Numbered from the stretch's first letter, positions 22,616 to 36,194 are shown. The stretch: DNA of 64,000 nt from Acanthopleura granulata (GCA_016165875.1 JABBOT010000009.1:18366783-18430782), one strand, 5' to 3'. Notes: generated by a model not told the origin, from the letters alone. Made by a program: numbers and translations.

Positions 22616-25509
22616 TAAATTTTATACTTCGGAATTTTGTACATGTTAACTCTGTACCCAGGAATTTAATTAAAAAAAAATTCCAGTACAGGAAAATATG
22701 CTTTACAAAGACAAATATTTTCGCACAGAAAAAAAAATTTAATGAAATATTTCATTCTTGTACAAATATGTCAACAAACTGTGCAGGTACACAGGTTCTG
22801 AGAAGGCGTGTACGATTTGGGACCACATGTGCGTGGAGTTAGGTCGTTAAAGAAGAAAAAAAAACCACTACTCCTCTGACAATTCTATATACATTTTATT
22901 CATTTCAATGCCATTTTACGAACTCCGTTTCCGTGCCTATCTGCGCATGTGCCCCGTTAGCAAACAACAGCTGCCTTCCATTGGATGTGTTAATTGGGCT
23001 GAAGACTCAGATCGTCGATAGGACCTGATGAATTATTTATGCTTCAGCAAAGACTGACATACTGGTAATCTATAGAGATTTGCCAAACACTAAGCAGGCG
23101 TCCATAATAGGTCATCTTTCCTAGAGGAGCCAGGATACTGGTTTTTAATTGTCCTCTTGTTAAATTGCTTCCCCGGGTATAGAAAGGTGCATATATATGT
23201 ATATATTCTCTTCCACACGAAATGTATTTGTTGCCGCGGGTTCCAGTGATCGTTTAGACCCACGATTTATGAAAGCTCCCGAGGGTATAAATACCGCCAT
23301 TAGTAACTGTTAATCAGCTTGCACACGCAGTGGCCCCTGGCAATTTGGGATAAATACCACTAATTCCCTCTTGAACAAAACAACGTGGAGAACGCGAGAT
23401 CCAGGTGGGAGGAACGTATCTCCTTTTATTTATTTATTTATTTATTTATTACTTATTTGTTTATTTATTTATTAGTACTTGTTTGTGTTTCTTACCTAAC
23501 TCCCGAACGTTTCATTTATATGATGGGGAATACTTATATATATTAGAGACTGAATCCAGTGAAAACTCACGGCCTTGGAAAGGTACCTGACATATCTCAC
23601 GCTATATTGACTTAAATCCCCAGCTATATATAGTCGCAAGCGGGATTCGAACACGCGACCACAGTGGACAGAGACCGATGAGGTGAAAATAATGTTTTAG
23701 CTGTGGTGAATTATAATATCCTTTTCAGACTCTCGGTGTAAGTGTCCTGGTGTATTCATATATAGGAATATGTATGCATGTATGTAAAGGCTTTACGTTG
23801 TACTTAACATTTCATCTGTCATATGAGGAGTCCTTTGTATGTATATGTACACTTGTGCCTCTTTGTGGCAGGGCCAGTAGGCGTACTAGATCTGAGATCT
23901 GTTCCATTCTTCTCAACTTGACCCCCGAGGTGGCACGCCCACAGAAGAGCAATCGACTGTGTTTACTGTAAGAGTGTACAATTTTCGAAATCAATTTATA
24001 GCTTCACTGGTTGTGTCAAACTGTGTTGGTAATTAATATAGAAAAATGTTACTTTTTAATATGATTATTTATCTTATCTATGAAAGTTTAAAATCTAACT
24101 CAATTATTTGGTGGATGAGTATGAGTGCTTTTAATATAGTATCTGGTTTCTGACGACTTTTCAATATTTAGTCAATGACGAGAACTTGTTTCCAACACGT
24201 CACGTCACAGGTGAAATATTATCGCTAATCTATACTTAGAGGCAAGGCTGCTCCTACGTCGAGACTTTGACCTCCAATTTATTGTGTCGCCATTTTACTA
24301 CGTCATTTTCCTGGTTTCCCGATGTCGGGAACCAGGCAGATTGCAACGAGTAGATTTAAAAAATTATGAGACGGCAAACGGACTCATGGACTCACTTTTC
24401 TCGAATCCTGATGGCAGAACATTAATCGTGTCCGACCTTGATATGCACTGAATAATGTTTCGAACTGCTTTTCTCACGGATTTATGTTTGTCACTCTTAG
24501 AGAACGTTGGGTGTACATCAAGACATCTTCGAACGAAGATCTATGGGGGGCAGCAATCTTGAATACTATTGACCTTACGTCGGAAATTATTTGTCAAATT
24601 GAAAAAATTCAATAAGTTCAAAATTACAACTGGTTGCGTGATTTGGCCATTTTCCCCCATTCGCAATGAAAATATTTTACTTTGATTAGAAAATAAGACC
24701 GAGCCCACTTTATTAGGGAAGGTGGCCACTCAACATACACAAGTCTAGATCGGGCGATTCTCGACGCAAACACGAAGATAAGCGAAGTGGGTCACGATTG
24801 ATGTTATCACATATCATGACGAGGAAGAAGGGACCATGTACCGTGAGGAATTTTTTTATCAAATTGTTGCCATTGTGGTGGGAATGATACTCTACAAATC
24901 TCACCCGTCGTCGTGGTCGTTACACTCGCCACTGCTCGGTTATTGTGTGTTGTGGCGCGACAGCCATCCGGATTTGGATGTTTTAACGTGGGGCTTCGTA
25001 CTTTGAGTCTGGCTGGAGGGTAAAGAACGAATGTAAGGCCACCGCGTTTATAGTTTTCTAGCTGCCGTCGGTCTGAGCTGTCGATACATGACCGGTAACT
25101 GTATAGAGAAGGCAGCGCGCAAGAAGTCTGGACTTACTACACGATTTTACAATGTCAGCCCCTGTAGCTCCGTGCTGTCAACAAAACGAGTGCAAGAGTT
25201 TCAGAGCTGCTTGCAGCTATAGATATCCTACCACTGTCACAAAATGCCATGCATAATCCAAGTGTCAAGTCCGATATGCGTATACGACCAGATAGCGCCA
25301 ACTCGATAATCGTAAGACAAATCTAAAAGAAAAATTAATCCACCAGCTCACAAAGTAATATGTAAGAATTTATGCATAAATAGTAAATCAAGTTCGTAAC
25401 ATGTAACAAAATGATTTACGCCGGTTTCTGAGAGTGAATCCAGAACGCCAAAGCTCTGTAGAAAACTGCGGGGAAAAAAAACAAGATGGCCGATGTGACT
25501 AGAATTGGT
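22616..25509. other. Intronic stretch without recognised coding sequence
   Basis: The SINE-like element at 23420-23675 and a family E fragment near 23815-23890 are the only features seen. Confidence 0.5.
23420..23675 (-). mobile_element. SINE-like element with TTTA tail, tRNA-like head
   Basis: A long TTTATT array (23425-23475), a diverged body and a reverse-strand box B-like sequence GGGATTCGAACACGCGACC near 23641-23660. A different subfamily from family 1. Confidence 0.55.
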
Positions 25510-25737
25510 TTCTTCCGCACCTCAAATTGAGATGATTCCTTAGATTTTTTACCCACCTCAAAGATGACTTCTTGCATGTTATCCACCTCAAAGATGATTT
25601 CTTGCATATGTTACCCACCTCAAAGATGATTTCTGACGCAGCTCAAAGATGATTTCTTAGATTCCTTACCCACCTGAAAGATGATTTCTTGCATTTCTTA
25701 CGCACCTTGTAGATGGTTTCTTACTCACCTCAAAAAC
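25510..25737 (-). repeat. Degenerate tandem repeat, 30-36 bp
   Basis: About seven units of CACCTCAAAGATGATTTCTT with variable spacers (GCATATGTTACC, TAGATTCCTTACC). Confidence 0.8.
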
Positions 25738-26504
25738 CTAAGCAGTTGAAATTGTTCAACAGTTCCAAGGGACAATGCTATAATTGCACGAAATCTAAAC
25801 ATGTATCAACACTAGCCTGCTGTACGTACTAATCCGTCCCCTAGAACACAGCCTGGTAACAGATCCGCGTGAATTATTCATGTCTTTCACCATTCTGAAT
25901 TCTGTCCGCATTCTGGACACCGCGAGACTTGCCTACTGCGAGATTCTCCTAGATCAAGCTGTTGTCTAGATACACACCATTCCCCCAGAACTTGGGTTAC
26001 TGGGGTGCTAAGGCCACGTATATTTTACGTGTGGGTAGTTCCGGCGCTTTACTCAGCGAACTACGTTGTGGCATTTTGATATTTTTTTCCCACTTCAGAG
26101 ATAAAAAATAACTGTAGTTCACCAAGGCACACAACGCGTCCATCAGTTGAAAAAAATCGAGCTGTACTGCAGTATTTTTTACAGTCGAAGTTTGCATAAC
26201 GAATGTTTACTGAAGGTTGATAATAGTTCCCTCCTTCGATATCGCATGATTGATCAAGCAGAATAGTTCCCTTCATCTTCATATTTTCAAAATGGCTCGT
26301 ACTGATGTGCGAGTCACTTCCTGGCACGTTAAGCAGCTCAGTAGTGACTCTCAGTTGAGAATGTTCTGTCCGGTTACAAATTGACTTTCCAGGTTCCTTT
26401 CATAAAAACTACCGGAAGTAGAGTTCTTAGTAATAAAAAGCTGTCCCACACTTCATGGCTTAATAAAACGATCTGTCTGCATGAGACATGTGTTTAAGTT
26501 CTGT

Positions 26505-27000
26505 GTCAGACTGAGACACATTTGTGACCAGTGTGCAGGGTTCCAAGGCGAACTGAGATGTCGTTAGACACATTTGTGACCAGTGTGCAGGGTTCCGGGG
26601 AGAACTGAGATATAACTAGACACATTTGTGACCAGTGTGCAAGGTTCCGGGACAGATTGAGATATCGCCAAACACATTTGTGACCAGTGTGCAAGGTTCC
26701 GGGGCGAACTGAGATATAACTAGACACATTTGTGACCAGTGTGCAAGGTTCCGGGACAGATTGAGATATCGCCAAACACATTTGTGACCAGTGTGCAAGG
26801 TTCTGGGGCGAACTGAGATATAACTAGACACATTTGTGACCAGTGTGCAAGGTTCCGGGACAGACTGAGATATCGCCAAACACATTTTTGACCAGTGTAC
26901 AAAGTTCCAGGGCAGGCTGAGATATCGCTGGTCACATATGTGACCAGTGTACAAGGTTCCAGGGCAGACTGACATTTCGGGAGACGCATTTTGTTAGCAG
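26505..27000 (-). repeat. 52-bp minisatellite with 104-bp higher-order period
   Basis: CATTTGTGACCAGTGTGCA recurs exactly every 52 bp (26519, 26571, 26623, 26675, 26727, 26779 and so on), about nine to ten units. Two unit types alternate, one with CTGAGATATAACTAGACA and one with TTGAGATATCGCCAAACA, giving a dimeric 104-bp repeat in the middle of the array. Open frames in it are a by-product. Confidence 0.92.
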
Positions 27001-29719
27001 TGTGTCTTCTGTCCCGGTTAGATAGAGATATTACTATAGACCGACCAACATGGATTTGAACGGAACATCGTTAAGAAGAAGGTGAAAGATTGTATATGTC
27101 CTTCTCTCAAATCACCTTTTTTCTGTGTGCAGTGTGAGCATTCGACATAAAAACGACAACAATATGCACTCCTTTACTGGCGAAATTAACGGCCTTTCGA
27201 GTTTTGTCAGACAAAACTGTGCCATTTTCTAACTACAAAACAGCGCTTCAGAAAGTAACAGTGCATCAGGAAATTACGTTTCTTCTTGTGGCAATATTGT
27301 GCCTGCGCAGTCAGTGCTCTAGCACTCTTCAATTCTGTCTAAAATCTTGTGTTCAACTTTTCTGAAGACCGCTCGCATGTGTAACCGATAACAACTAATC
27401 AGAATTTATACCAACCCATGATTGCGGTTCATCGGCTTGAGTACAAGGGCTTCTCATTGAATCAGTGCCTGGTTGGAACTTCCTAACGACAATTTCACCA
27501 TGCTGGATTGTGTTCGTTCTGTGGGGGACATGTGGATATTCTTAGATCGATCGAAATCAACTAAACACGGCTCAGCGGTGTTCATATTTTGATAAGTCGA
27601 CCGGGAACTAATTTGACGGTTTGTCGGACAGAGGTCACGCCGGCTGTTCAAGGTCAAAGCCTAACTCGATCAAAGTGGTCTTGTATTCATTCGGACATCA
27701 ACTGTTACAGAGCGATTTATAGATCCCATAGGCCTCAAGCTGGAACTGTATAATAACGGCCTATCTGGCCACTGTTTAGATAACGAAGGATAAGAACAGA
27801 ACTATATTGCATCGTCCATCCTGGTCAAATTTTTGCCCGCAGCTAGTGTGTACCCCATGGATTTCCTAACCTGGTCCATGATGGTATTTTAAGAAGTGTT
27901 CAAGAAGGCCTCGGGGGTTTATAAAACTCACTCTCTGGGGAAGCAGTGGATAGGAAGAAAGGGTTATGAGGAGACAACTATTCAATAAAAGTATGTATCA
28001 TCTGGAAGGCCTTGTAATTCCAAACAACTTGTGTAGTAATGTTGGACGTAGAAATACACCTATCTGAGGGTGTAGCCAGACGGTATAGCTGACGTCACAG
28101 GGCTGTACCTTGTTCAACATAGGCCAAAAAGTCTTCATTTGCTTTGTATTTACAGTGAAAAAAAAATGAAGAAATTATATTTGGAATCGGCGCAAAATGA
28201 CCTTTAAAATGATGCGCACTTTATTTAAAGCTGATTTGTTCTTTGAGACTCAACAATGCATCATTCCCTAATATTCGACTATACCTATTACAGTCAGGTG
28301 AAGAGAATTTGCCCTCTTCGCTACCATAGGATGTTATCTTTGAAAATAATTCTAGCGAAGAATAATCGAAAAAAGTCTGACTCAGATAAATAAAAAATAA
28401 AGTTGTTACCACTGTTGTAACATGTGTGATCGAGTACCATCTCTGAAGGTCCCACACATTTTTTGTTATCGCGGGAAAAAAATGACAGCAGAAAAAGTAT
28501 TGATCGATGATTAAATATCAAAGGTCACGGCGGAATTGAAATGAATGAAATGAGGGGTTTCCTGCTTGTGCTATCGGACGCTTCAAGCTCTTGCGAGGCT
28601 GTACTACCGACTACAAACCCAAGGGATTCGGTGTTTTGAATTAGTTTGGTGTTATATTTTTCCCCAAAACAACTGATTTCAACAACATAGTTGTTCAGTC
28701 AGCTAGTTTCCGCTATTATTAGAGAGCAGATATAACTACTGTTTGTCAAATTGTCAGTGTTATATATGGCAAGCTAATTCATTACTTACATCCAGAATGT
28801 AACACAACAGGATAGCTTTATAAATAATAAAATTATATAAGAAGTACTCATGTACTTGTGAGAAGTACATAAATAAAAAACATTATTATCCCTGAGAGTA
28901 GTTTCTCTGATATCTGACTTGTCAATAAACCGGCTCCACCCAGGAAAATAAAACTCATTTTAGCACAGTTCGGGTAGCTCGTTACCAGGGAAACGCGCGA
29001 AATTTGATGTTTGCTAGTTGTCAGATATAATAATAATTGCTACCTGACGCTTCTAGTTTTCGCAACAGTACATGCTTGTCCAATTTAAGCCACAAATATT
29101 CTGCTGTCCATTCCTTCAGGATGCGATTACAGGTCCGTCTAAACGTTTCGCCTGACTGCGAACTATTTATATGCAATGGTGTTGGCGCTTGCGCGCTATA
29201 GATAGACATGATTTATACAGGGCCTTTGTGGGGCGCCGAGGCAACAAGCCTGTTGGAAACCTCACCAATAACCTTTAGTTTCTTTTCGAATTTTTGTACA
29301 TTCCACTGAATCTAGACGTCGTATACCAACCATCAAACAACATGGATGTTCAAGGTTTAAAATCGCAGACAAATTTTGTGCAATTAAGGAGCTATCTCTG
29401 AGTGGTATTTACGGTAGCATATAACACATGCCTTCATTGTAAACCGTATATCTTAAAACCGAGACTGGAAACATGAGGTCGTAAATATTTCCAAATGTTA
29501 TTTTCACATTTTAGTTTAATAAATATTTGAGGGCTGCATGTAAGTGATATGTTTTCCACAGAGTTTACTTCATAATAAGTGTAATATACCTCAGTGTTAC
29601 ACTCTCAATCAGTATGCTGAGTGTACTGGTTACCTACTGATCACAATGGCCATAATGAAGTGTAAACCATTTTGAGGTTTCATTTGCTTCAAATATTAAA
29701 GACTAAATCAGTATGCAGA
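27001..29719. other. Intronic stretch without recognised features
   Basis: A segment at 27180-27340 weakly resembles 6500-6640 (CAGAAAGTAACAGTGCATCA / CAGAAAGTTAGAGTGCATCA). Otherwise nothing is seen. Confidence 0.5.
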
Positions 29720-29900
29720 GTAAAGGTGTGGTAGTTGACAAATGATCATATGTAATACCTGGTGTCTTGTCAGTTTAACTCGGTTAGGGTTTTATTCTAA
29801 CCATTCACGTAAATGCTAGAAGAGTAGCAATTTACACACCACCTTGCACCATGGTCCTTACAGCATCATGATAAAGATGTGCAGTGATGTTGTTTCAATT
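29720..29900 (+). repeat. Dispersed repeat family B copy
   Basis: GTGGTAGTTGACAAATG, CTCGGTTAGGGTTTTATTC, AGTAGCAATTTACACACC and GTGCAGTGATGTT, in family order. Confidence 0.7.
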
Positions 29901-29919
29901 TATTAGATTTCCTTATACT

Positions 29920-30110
29920 TCGATCGTGTATGGGAAGGTTTGCCAGCAACCTGCTGATGATCGTGGATTCGGCCGGGCTTTGCCTGTTTTTCCTCTTACC
30001 ATAATGCTGCATGGCCGTCGTTGCATAAGTGAAATATTCTGGAGTACGTCGTAAAACACCAAATAAATATATAAATAAATATATAAATAAATATATAAAT
30101 AAATATTTGA
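29920..30110 (+). mobile_element. SINE family 1, 5'-truncated copy with expanded tail
   Basis: The body runs from about GTGTATGGGAAGG to GTCGTAAAACACC. The tail has expanded into a 14-bp-period array of AAATAAATATAT. Confidence 0.85.
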
Positions 30111-30599
30111 GAAATATAGTGGTGTGAATATTTTATTTTTTTAAGAAATCGTATTTTACATGAGAAATACATGCATTTCTACAAAGAAAATCACTATATT
30201 TACTTTATATAGCTTATATAATTTACGCAAAGAGGCTACACAGAAGCTTTCGGGTCAAAAATCCATATGCGCCAATTAAATGAAGCTTTCTCTATTTACC
30301 AAGAGTAGTTCTGATCATAGCCGTTCAGAATATGCTTGTACTTCTACAATTTATAGTGTTAAAATGATTATTAATTAATTATTAGCTATCCGCCTTACAA
30401 GGTTTTAGCTCCTTATTACCGATTGTGAACGGTAACTTGTACACCGACGAGGCTCATATACTGTAAAATGTAATCATTTGGGTTATTTTCAAACGGTAGC
30501 AAAAATCGATTGGAATTGCACTGATCGATACTTTGCCAAAAACTCTGGTATAGTCTCTTTCACGTGGAGATGCAACAACTTAACTTTTAAGCTGTCATA

Positions 30600-30850
30600 T
30601 AAAGCCAGAGCCAGCCACAGCAGTGTGATAGTTGCCAAATGGCCAAACGTTACTGGTGACATCCGACCTCTTGTCAGTTATCCTCTGTTATTATTTTATT
30701 CTAATTGTTCATGTAAGTGTTTAATAAGTAATAACTAACTCGACCCTAGCACCGTGACTTTAGCAGAATTAGGTAAAATGAAATTGCAGCGATGTTAAAT
30801 GCAGTATACTAGACGTCGCTATTCTAGAATTACTCAAAATGTTGTGTTGT
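30600..30850 (+). repeat. Dispersed repeat family B copy
   Basis: CAGTGTGATAGTTGCCAAATG, CTTGTCAGTTATCCTCTG, AGTAATAACTAACTC and CTAGAATTACTCAAAATG follow the same order as the copy at 44840. Confidence 0.75.
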
Positions 30851-31096
30851 TACTGACCAATATGCCAGCAGCACTTGGTAGACGGACGATGTGTTAATAC
30901 AACAATGTGCAATTATTTGTTTGCGTATGTATTTATTATTTTCTTCATTAGGGCTTGGTGACGTATGCAATAATTACATTTCATTTACGCGAAGGGGGCC
31001 CGTTTTATAGCTAAAGATAACAAGGGTGGTTGGAATGGCAGGTGACTCTCATGCACGATGGACATATTGAATAGTTACAATCAAAGCGCAACTGAA

Positions 31097-31098
31097 AT

Positions 31099-31137
<39 letters not shown>

Positions 31138-31383
31138 TATGATTGATATTTTACGCCGTACTCAAGAATATTTCACTTATACGACGGCGGCAAGCATTAT
31201 GGTGAGAGAAAACCGGGCAGAGTCTGGAGGAAACCCACGATCATCCGCAGGCTGCTGGCAGACCTTCAAACGTACGGCCGGAAAGGACGCCAGCATGAGC
31301 TGGACTTGAACTCACAGCGACCGCATTGGTGGGAGGCTTCCTGGCCATTACGCTGCGCTAGCAGACTGAGCCACGGAGGCCCC
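31097..31383 (-). mobile_element. SINE family 1, full-length copy
   Basis: Tail of about ten TTTA units, then the conserved body and the head ending in CACGGAGGCCCC. No clear target duplication was seen. It lies about 740 bp before exon B. Confidence 0.92.
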
Positions 31384-31879
31384 ATCTGAGATACACATTT
31401 GATTAACGACATTATATGTACTAGAATGGTACACTCCTTAGACATATTATCGGTTTTTATTTGACTTTTTCCCGTCTAGATATTCAAATATCTGAATACC
31501 ATTTAATTCTATTGAAGTAAGTATTAAAAATTTTAAAATTTTAAAAGCGCTGCTTTAAATGCAATGTTAATTGCTGCTTCCGAAGATGAAGATTGCATTG
31601 GCTGTTGCTTCCTTTAAAATATATCATCATGAACGGTTTATTTGTCGCAATAGGACACATTATTTAAATGTTTACCTATAGCTGAAAAAATGTCTACAAA
31701 AGGTATAACAAAGAGAATTATACTCATGGCTTTAGGAGTAGCCCTGAACACAAATTTGCACAACTGATTAATTAAGCTGATTACGTCGCTATACCGAACA
31801 CCTCATCAGAATTGCAGGTTTCCAGACAGTTTACGGAGGGATTATGCCCACGCCAATTTCCCGTGACTGGGATGACCTA

Positions 31880-32123
31880 GTCCCGTTTAAAAGGTTGACG
31901 CGGCTCCACATAACACACAACATGCCACCGTTTCATCGCGTCCAACCCACTGTGCTCTGAGTCCCCGAAAGGAATGGCCGATCGGCATGTTCCTCGAGGA
32001 GACGTCAGCTACACGAGGAGCAGTAGGTCTAGCGTACGCCTCCGCCCCCAGATTCCAACAGGCGTGTGTTACAATCCCGTACGCACACGAGTCTGTCAGC
32101 TACGCTAAATCACCGCATTGTAC
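31880..32123 (+). promoter_or_regulatory. Probable promoter / 5' untranslated region of exon B
   Basis: A GC- and CpG-rich stretch immediately upstream of the exon B start, in contrast to the AT-rich sequence before 31850. It includes a GACGTCA half-type CRE sequence near 32001. No TATA box is evident. The call rests on composition and position only. Confidence 0.35.
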
Positions 32124-32613
32124 ATGTATGCCTCAATGACTACGGGTTCCACGGGCAGCGATGCTGCTGCCGCTGCTGTGGGCCGCGGCTGGCATGCGAG
32201 CGGCGCCGGTAGTCGGGAAGCTGGTGGCGTCAGAGAGCAGCCGCTCTTACTAGAATACGAGTACCTGCGCGCCGAGGACGACGTCGCTGCTGACTTTATG
32301 GGCAGGCGGAAATTCGGCTGCAAGTGGAAACTATGCCTTGTGATATTTGCTGTCGTCGTGTACGTTGGGGTGTTCAACTTGATCACCCATTCCCGACTCT
32401 CCAACCAATCTACCTGGGATCCCGGGGGTCAGGGCTATGTGTATTTCCCTAACGGCGTCCCCCGGGGTGGCCGGTTCTCGCGACTAGCCCGGATTCGGGG
32501 ATGGTCCTGCAAACAGCTGGGGTTCGCCCGGACACCTTTAGCTATGACGGCCTTAGCCAGTTACCCCGGGTCCGGAAACACCTGGGTGAGACACCTGATT
32601 CAGCAAGCCACAG
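32124..32613 (+). CDS. Sulfotransferase (WSCD-type catalytic family), alternative first coding exon B
   Basis: This is the second first-exon candidate of the same gene: 163 codons plus one base. The cytoplasmic N-terminus is about 66 residues, rich in Ala, Gly and Ser, with an acidic stretch after LLLEYEYL. It is followed by a hydrophobic anchor at about residues 69-88, a stem with a possible N-glycosylation site (NQS, residue 94) and a cysteine at 129, and then SYPGSGNTW at 146-154. The last 22 coded residues match exon A almost exactly, while everything before them is unrelated apart from a Cys-Lys spacing. The donor ACAG|GTAAGC is phase 1. Joined to 54073-54312 and 55131-55459 it gives 1059 nt, 352 residues. 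The start is the first in-frame ATG at 32124; a second ATG at 32136 is possible. The exon and the ~200 bp before it are clearly GC-richer than the surroundings, as expected near a promoter. Confidence 0.88.
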
Positions 32614-32949
32614 GTAAGCTTCTAAAATCAAAACCGGAAACTCAACTTTGAATCAGGGGTAGGCTTCTATTGGTTTAGTGTTTACACGAAGGCTCACCGG
32701 AATAGTTTGTAAACGAGGCGAATTAGGAGAGCAGGCAAGTGTCAACTCAAGCCAACCACGGCACACTGTATCGTCTTGTGCAGATTTGTAGCAGGTTGTA
32801 AATACCTGCGTCTTAGATGTTTCATGCGTCATATACTAATAAAATCAAGCCCTGGCCCACTTTCCATTAAATGTCAAACAAGTATACGTGATTAATCCAG
32901 TTTGGTCGGCCTGTTTGCCTCAGCTTATTGACATCCTATTAATGGATGT

Positions 32950-34010
32950 GTCTAATCCTTGTATTGCTCGTTACACTTTATTACACGTGTTGAGGTAGCG
33001 ATGTGCATACTCTCTGTGTTGCTCGTTACACCACATTGCATGTGCTGAGGTAACGATGTGCATACTGTCTGTGTCGCTCGTTACACCGCCTTGCGTGTGC
33101 TGAGGTATCGATGTTCATACTTTCTGTGTTGCTCGTTACACCACCTTGCGTGTGCTGAGGTAGCGATGTTCATATTCTCTGTGACGCTCGTTACACCGCA
33201 TTGTGTGTGCTGAGGTGGCGATGTGCATACTCTTTGTGTCGCTCGTTACACCGCATTGTGTGTGCTGAGGTGATGATGTGGATACTCTCTGTGACGCTCG
33301 TTACACCGCATTGTGTGTGCTGAGGTGGCGATGTGTATACTCTCTGTGACGCTCGTTACACCGCATTGCGTGTGCTGAGGTGGCGATGTGTATACTCTCT
33401 GCGACGCTCGTTACACCGCATTGCGTGTGCTGAGGTGGCGATGTGCATACTCTCTGTGTCGCTCGTTACACCGCATTGCGTGTGCTGAGGTAGCAATGTG
33501 CATACTCTCTGTGTCGCTCGTTACACCGCATTGCGTGTGCTGAGGTAACGATGTGTATACTCTCTGTGTCGCTCGTTACACCGCCTGGTGTGTGCTGAGG
33601 TAACGAAGTGCATACTCTTTGTGTCGCTCGTTACACCGCATTGCGTGTGTTGAGGAAGCGATGTGCATACTCTTTGTGTCGCTCGTTACACCACATTGCG
33701 TTTGCTGAGGTAACGATGTGCATACTCTTTGTGTCGCTCGTTACACCACATTGCGTGTGTTGAGGTAGCGATGTGCATACTCTCTGTGTTGCTCGTTACA
33801 CGGTATTCCGTGTGCTAAGGTAGCGACGTGCATATTCTCTGTGTTGCTCGTTACACAGTATTTCTTGTGCTGCGGTACGCGTGTGCCAAATCTTATTACT
33901 TTCACCGCATTTGTAACACCGCATTGCGTGTGTTCAGGTAGCCTAACCGCTGAATTGCTCATTAGACCGCAGTGCGTGTGCTGGGGTAGCAATGTGTCCA
34001 AATGCTCATA
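32950..34010 (+). repeat. 55-bp minisatellite, about 17 units plus degenerate end
   Basis: GCTCGTTACACCGCATTGCG recurs at an exact 55-bp step from 32966 through 33846 (17 unit starts). The final units to ~34010 are degenerate. It begins about 350 bp after the end of exon B. Confidence 0.95.
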
Positions 34011-35544
34011 CCCCTGTCTAATGAAGTGGAAGCTATGGTGTTATCCATGCGTGCACCTATATAGATGATGGCCATTTATCTATCTGTACAAATAGGTATA
34101 TTTATAGGTCTACCTGACTGGCCACATGTGTAACATACTACCGGTAGATTTTTCACCCCAGTATGCTTTCATTCTGCTCCACAGACACTAGCAGTTTTGC
34201 ATTACATCCCACGCCCCGATATAATACAGTCTTAATATTGCTCCCATATATTTGTGGTCCGTTGGCAGCATTTCTATTAATAGCTCTGTGATGGCGTGTG
34301 GAAGGGCTTGTAGAACTGTACATGTAATGTTTAAGCTTTAAGGCGGACGTCTTGCAGGCGGTTGAGGTACGTTTACACTGACTGTATGTGGGTCCGTGTG
34401 AAGAACCAAACGGTAGAACACTAGCCAGTGACCAACCCACGTGTAGGCGATCTGCAATAATAACCACGTCGGCATATATGAGAGCCACACGACGAACGGA
34501 AATAGTTATTATTATTCTCCAGTGGACGTAAGGTCAATTGTCGGACATACCGGAATAGTTCACAGTTATACGGCTGCTGTTGGTCAGTTGGTAAACGTAT
34601 TGATCAGCACGGACAGTAAAACTGAAGCAACGATAACAGCGTGATACTTGGGAAATTTTCGCACAAGTGTGAAGTCCAACATTCTTTTACCAGTCGTAAA
34701 CCGTAAAAGAGATGTTCCAAGTCCAAAATCGCGAGACCCATTTCCAAAAAACGCAAGCTCCCCAAGGAATAGGTAATAAAAAAAATAAGTAAATGGTAAA
34801 TAAAGCTGATAGCATGTAAGGGAAAACTGTCAGCACTTTTCATTGATTTCCTGGAATGTGTAGTCGATATTTTATAACCTGATATCTACTTCAAATGTCA
34901 AACACGAAGTCTGTAAATAATTTCCAGCTCGAATACAAACTATAAAAGCTATCCCAGTCTTAGTTTGGTTGCAGATGTTTATAAAGGCAACAGGTTGATG
35001 CAATAAGCAAGACGGTATAGGCATGCCTCATCTGACCAACATGAGTATATTCATCCGGAAATAATATCCCCGCCTCTCGGTGTATATGTGGGCGGGCGGC
35101 AAAGAATGGAAATCGTTATTACTCCTTAGTCATAGTGGAACATGAGATCTCCTGTTGGATACACCAGAATTATAACAATCGGTGCTGGTCAGTTTGTAAA
35201 ACAGTAGACTGCTGAGCAATGATAATGTGACAGCTGGCAAATGGTCAGTTGTACACCCTGTATCATCTGGTCTCAAGCAACACCTGAGCTACCTGGTCCT
35301 AAGATCAGAAAGCTGTCGTAAACGTAGACGTCAACCAAAATTGGCGTTCCGTGTCAATAAGCGCAACATAAGTCTTAACCTCAGGTATTTTTCATGAAGT
35401 TATATTTGAACTTCAACGCAAATTGTCAGTTTTTCATAAAAGTAAAAGAAAATTCTAAATATTAGGATTCAAATTCGAATGGTACATCAATCTTTTGGCC
35501 CACTAAAGGGTTTTCAACTTATACGACACAGTGTGACTTAAGTG

Positions 35545-35700
35545 TAAGGAATTGTTGTGATTCTGGGATCTGCATGACGAGCGTTAAAACGATTGTTATT
35601 AGTAGCGCTTCTGCTAACTGTGGGACCCATGCTTTGAAACTTGAAATAGTTTCAGCCAAATTCGAACAGTCTGTGCAACAACCAGAATCCCAGATATCAC
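35545..35700. repeat. Spaced inverted repeat
   Basis: TTGTTGTGATTCTGGGATCT near 35551 is the inverse of the segment CAACAACCAGAATCCCAGATA near 35677, with ~20-bp arms about 110 bp apart. Confidence 0.6.
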
Positions 35701-36194
35701 AGATTTCGAAAATGCTGTTACTAAAACCACTTTCCTGTATTACATTCACAAATCCAAACCTTCTTTTTGATAATCTCCATTTTCCATAACATCTAGAAAG
35801 ACCTCTTCCAAAGGAAAGGTCTAATAAATACATATATAGGCCCACATGTCTTAAATAACCTCCAGCTGACAAACCATCATTGGTTTTCAAGGAGAGTTTT
35901 TGACATTGTAGATATAAAGTGCAAATCAGCTACATACACATTTTTATCTCTAGATATACATGTGCCACAGTAACATTTTTCTCATCGCTATTAAGGCATT
36001 CAAATCCGGCTCTGTCTCTGGCATATCAGCTGTATGCTATTTATATTTGGTAATTTTAACGCCATAATCAACTGTTTCACTTCTCGGACGGCGTCCATGT
36101 GCGTTAATGGGTGGAGTAAACCGGCGCGCAGGCCATGGGATAAGCCATTTTAGAGAAACCGAAAACATGATGTCGCGTCATCCGTACCCTACGG

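Noticed and set aside
26506..26989. Long minus-strand open frames reading Cys/His-rich repeats
   Set aside because: They lie wholly in the 52-bp minisatellite. 52 is not a multiple of three, so the frame rotates from unit to unit and several frames are open by chance.
32614..32651. Continuation of exon B past 32613 to a stop at 32649
   Set aside because: The frame crosses a strong GTAAGC donor exactly where family conservation ends, so the extra residues are intronic.
32950..34010. CRISPR-like array
   Set aside because: The units are contiguous 55-bp repeats without unique spacers, in an animal-type genome.
34153..34488. Minus-strand frame starting MALIYADVVIIADRL, reminiscent of the YADD box of reverse transcriptases
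   Set aside because: It has only one aspartate at the key place and the rest shows no reverse-transcriptase motifs.
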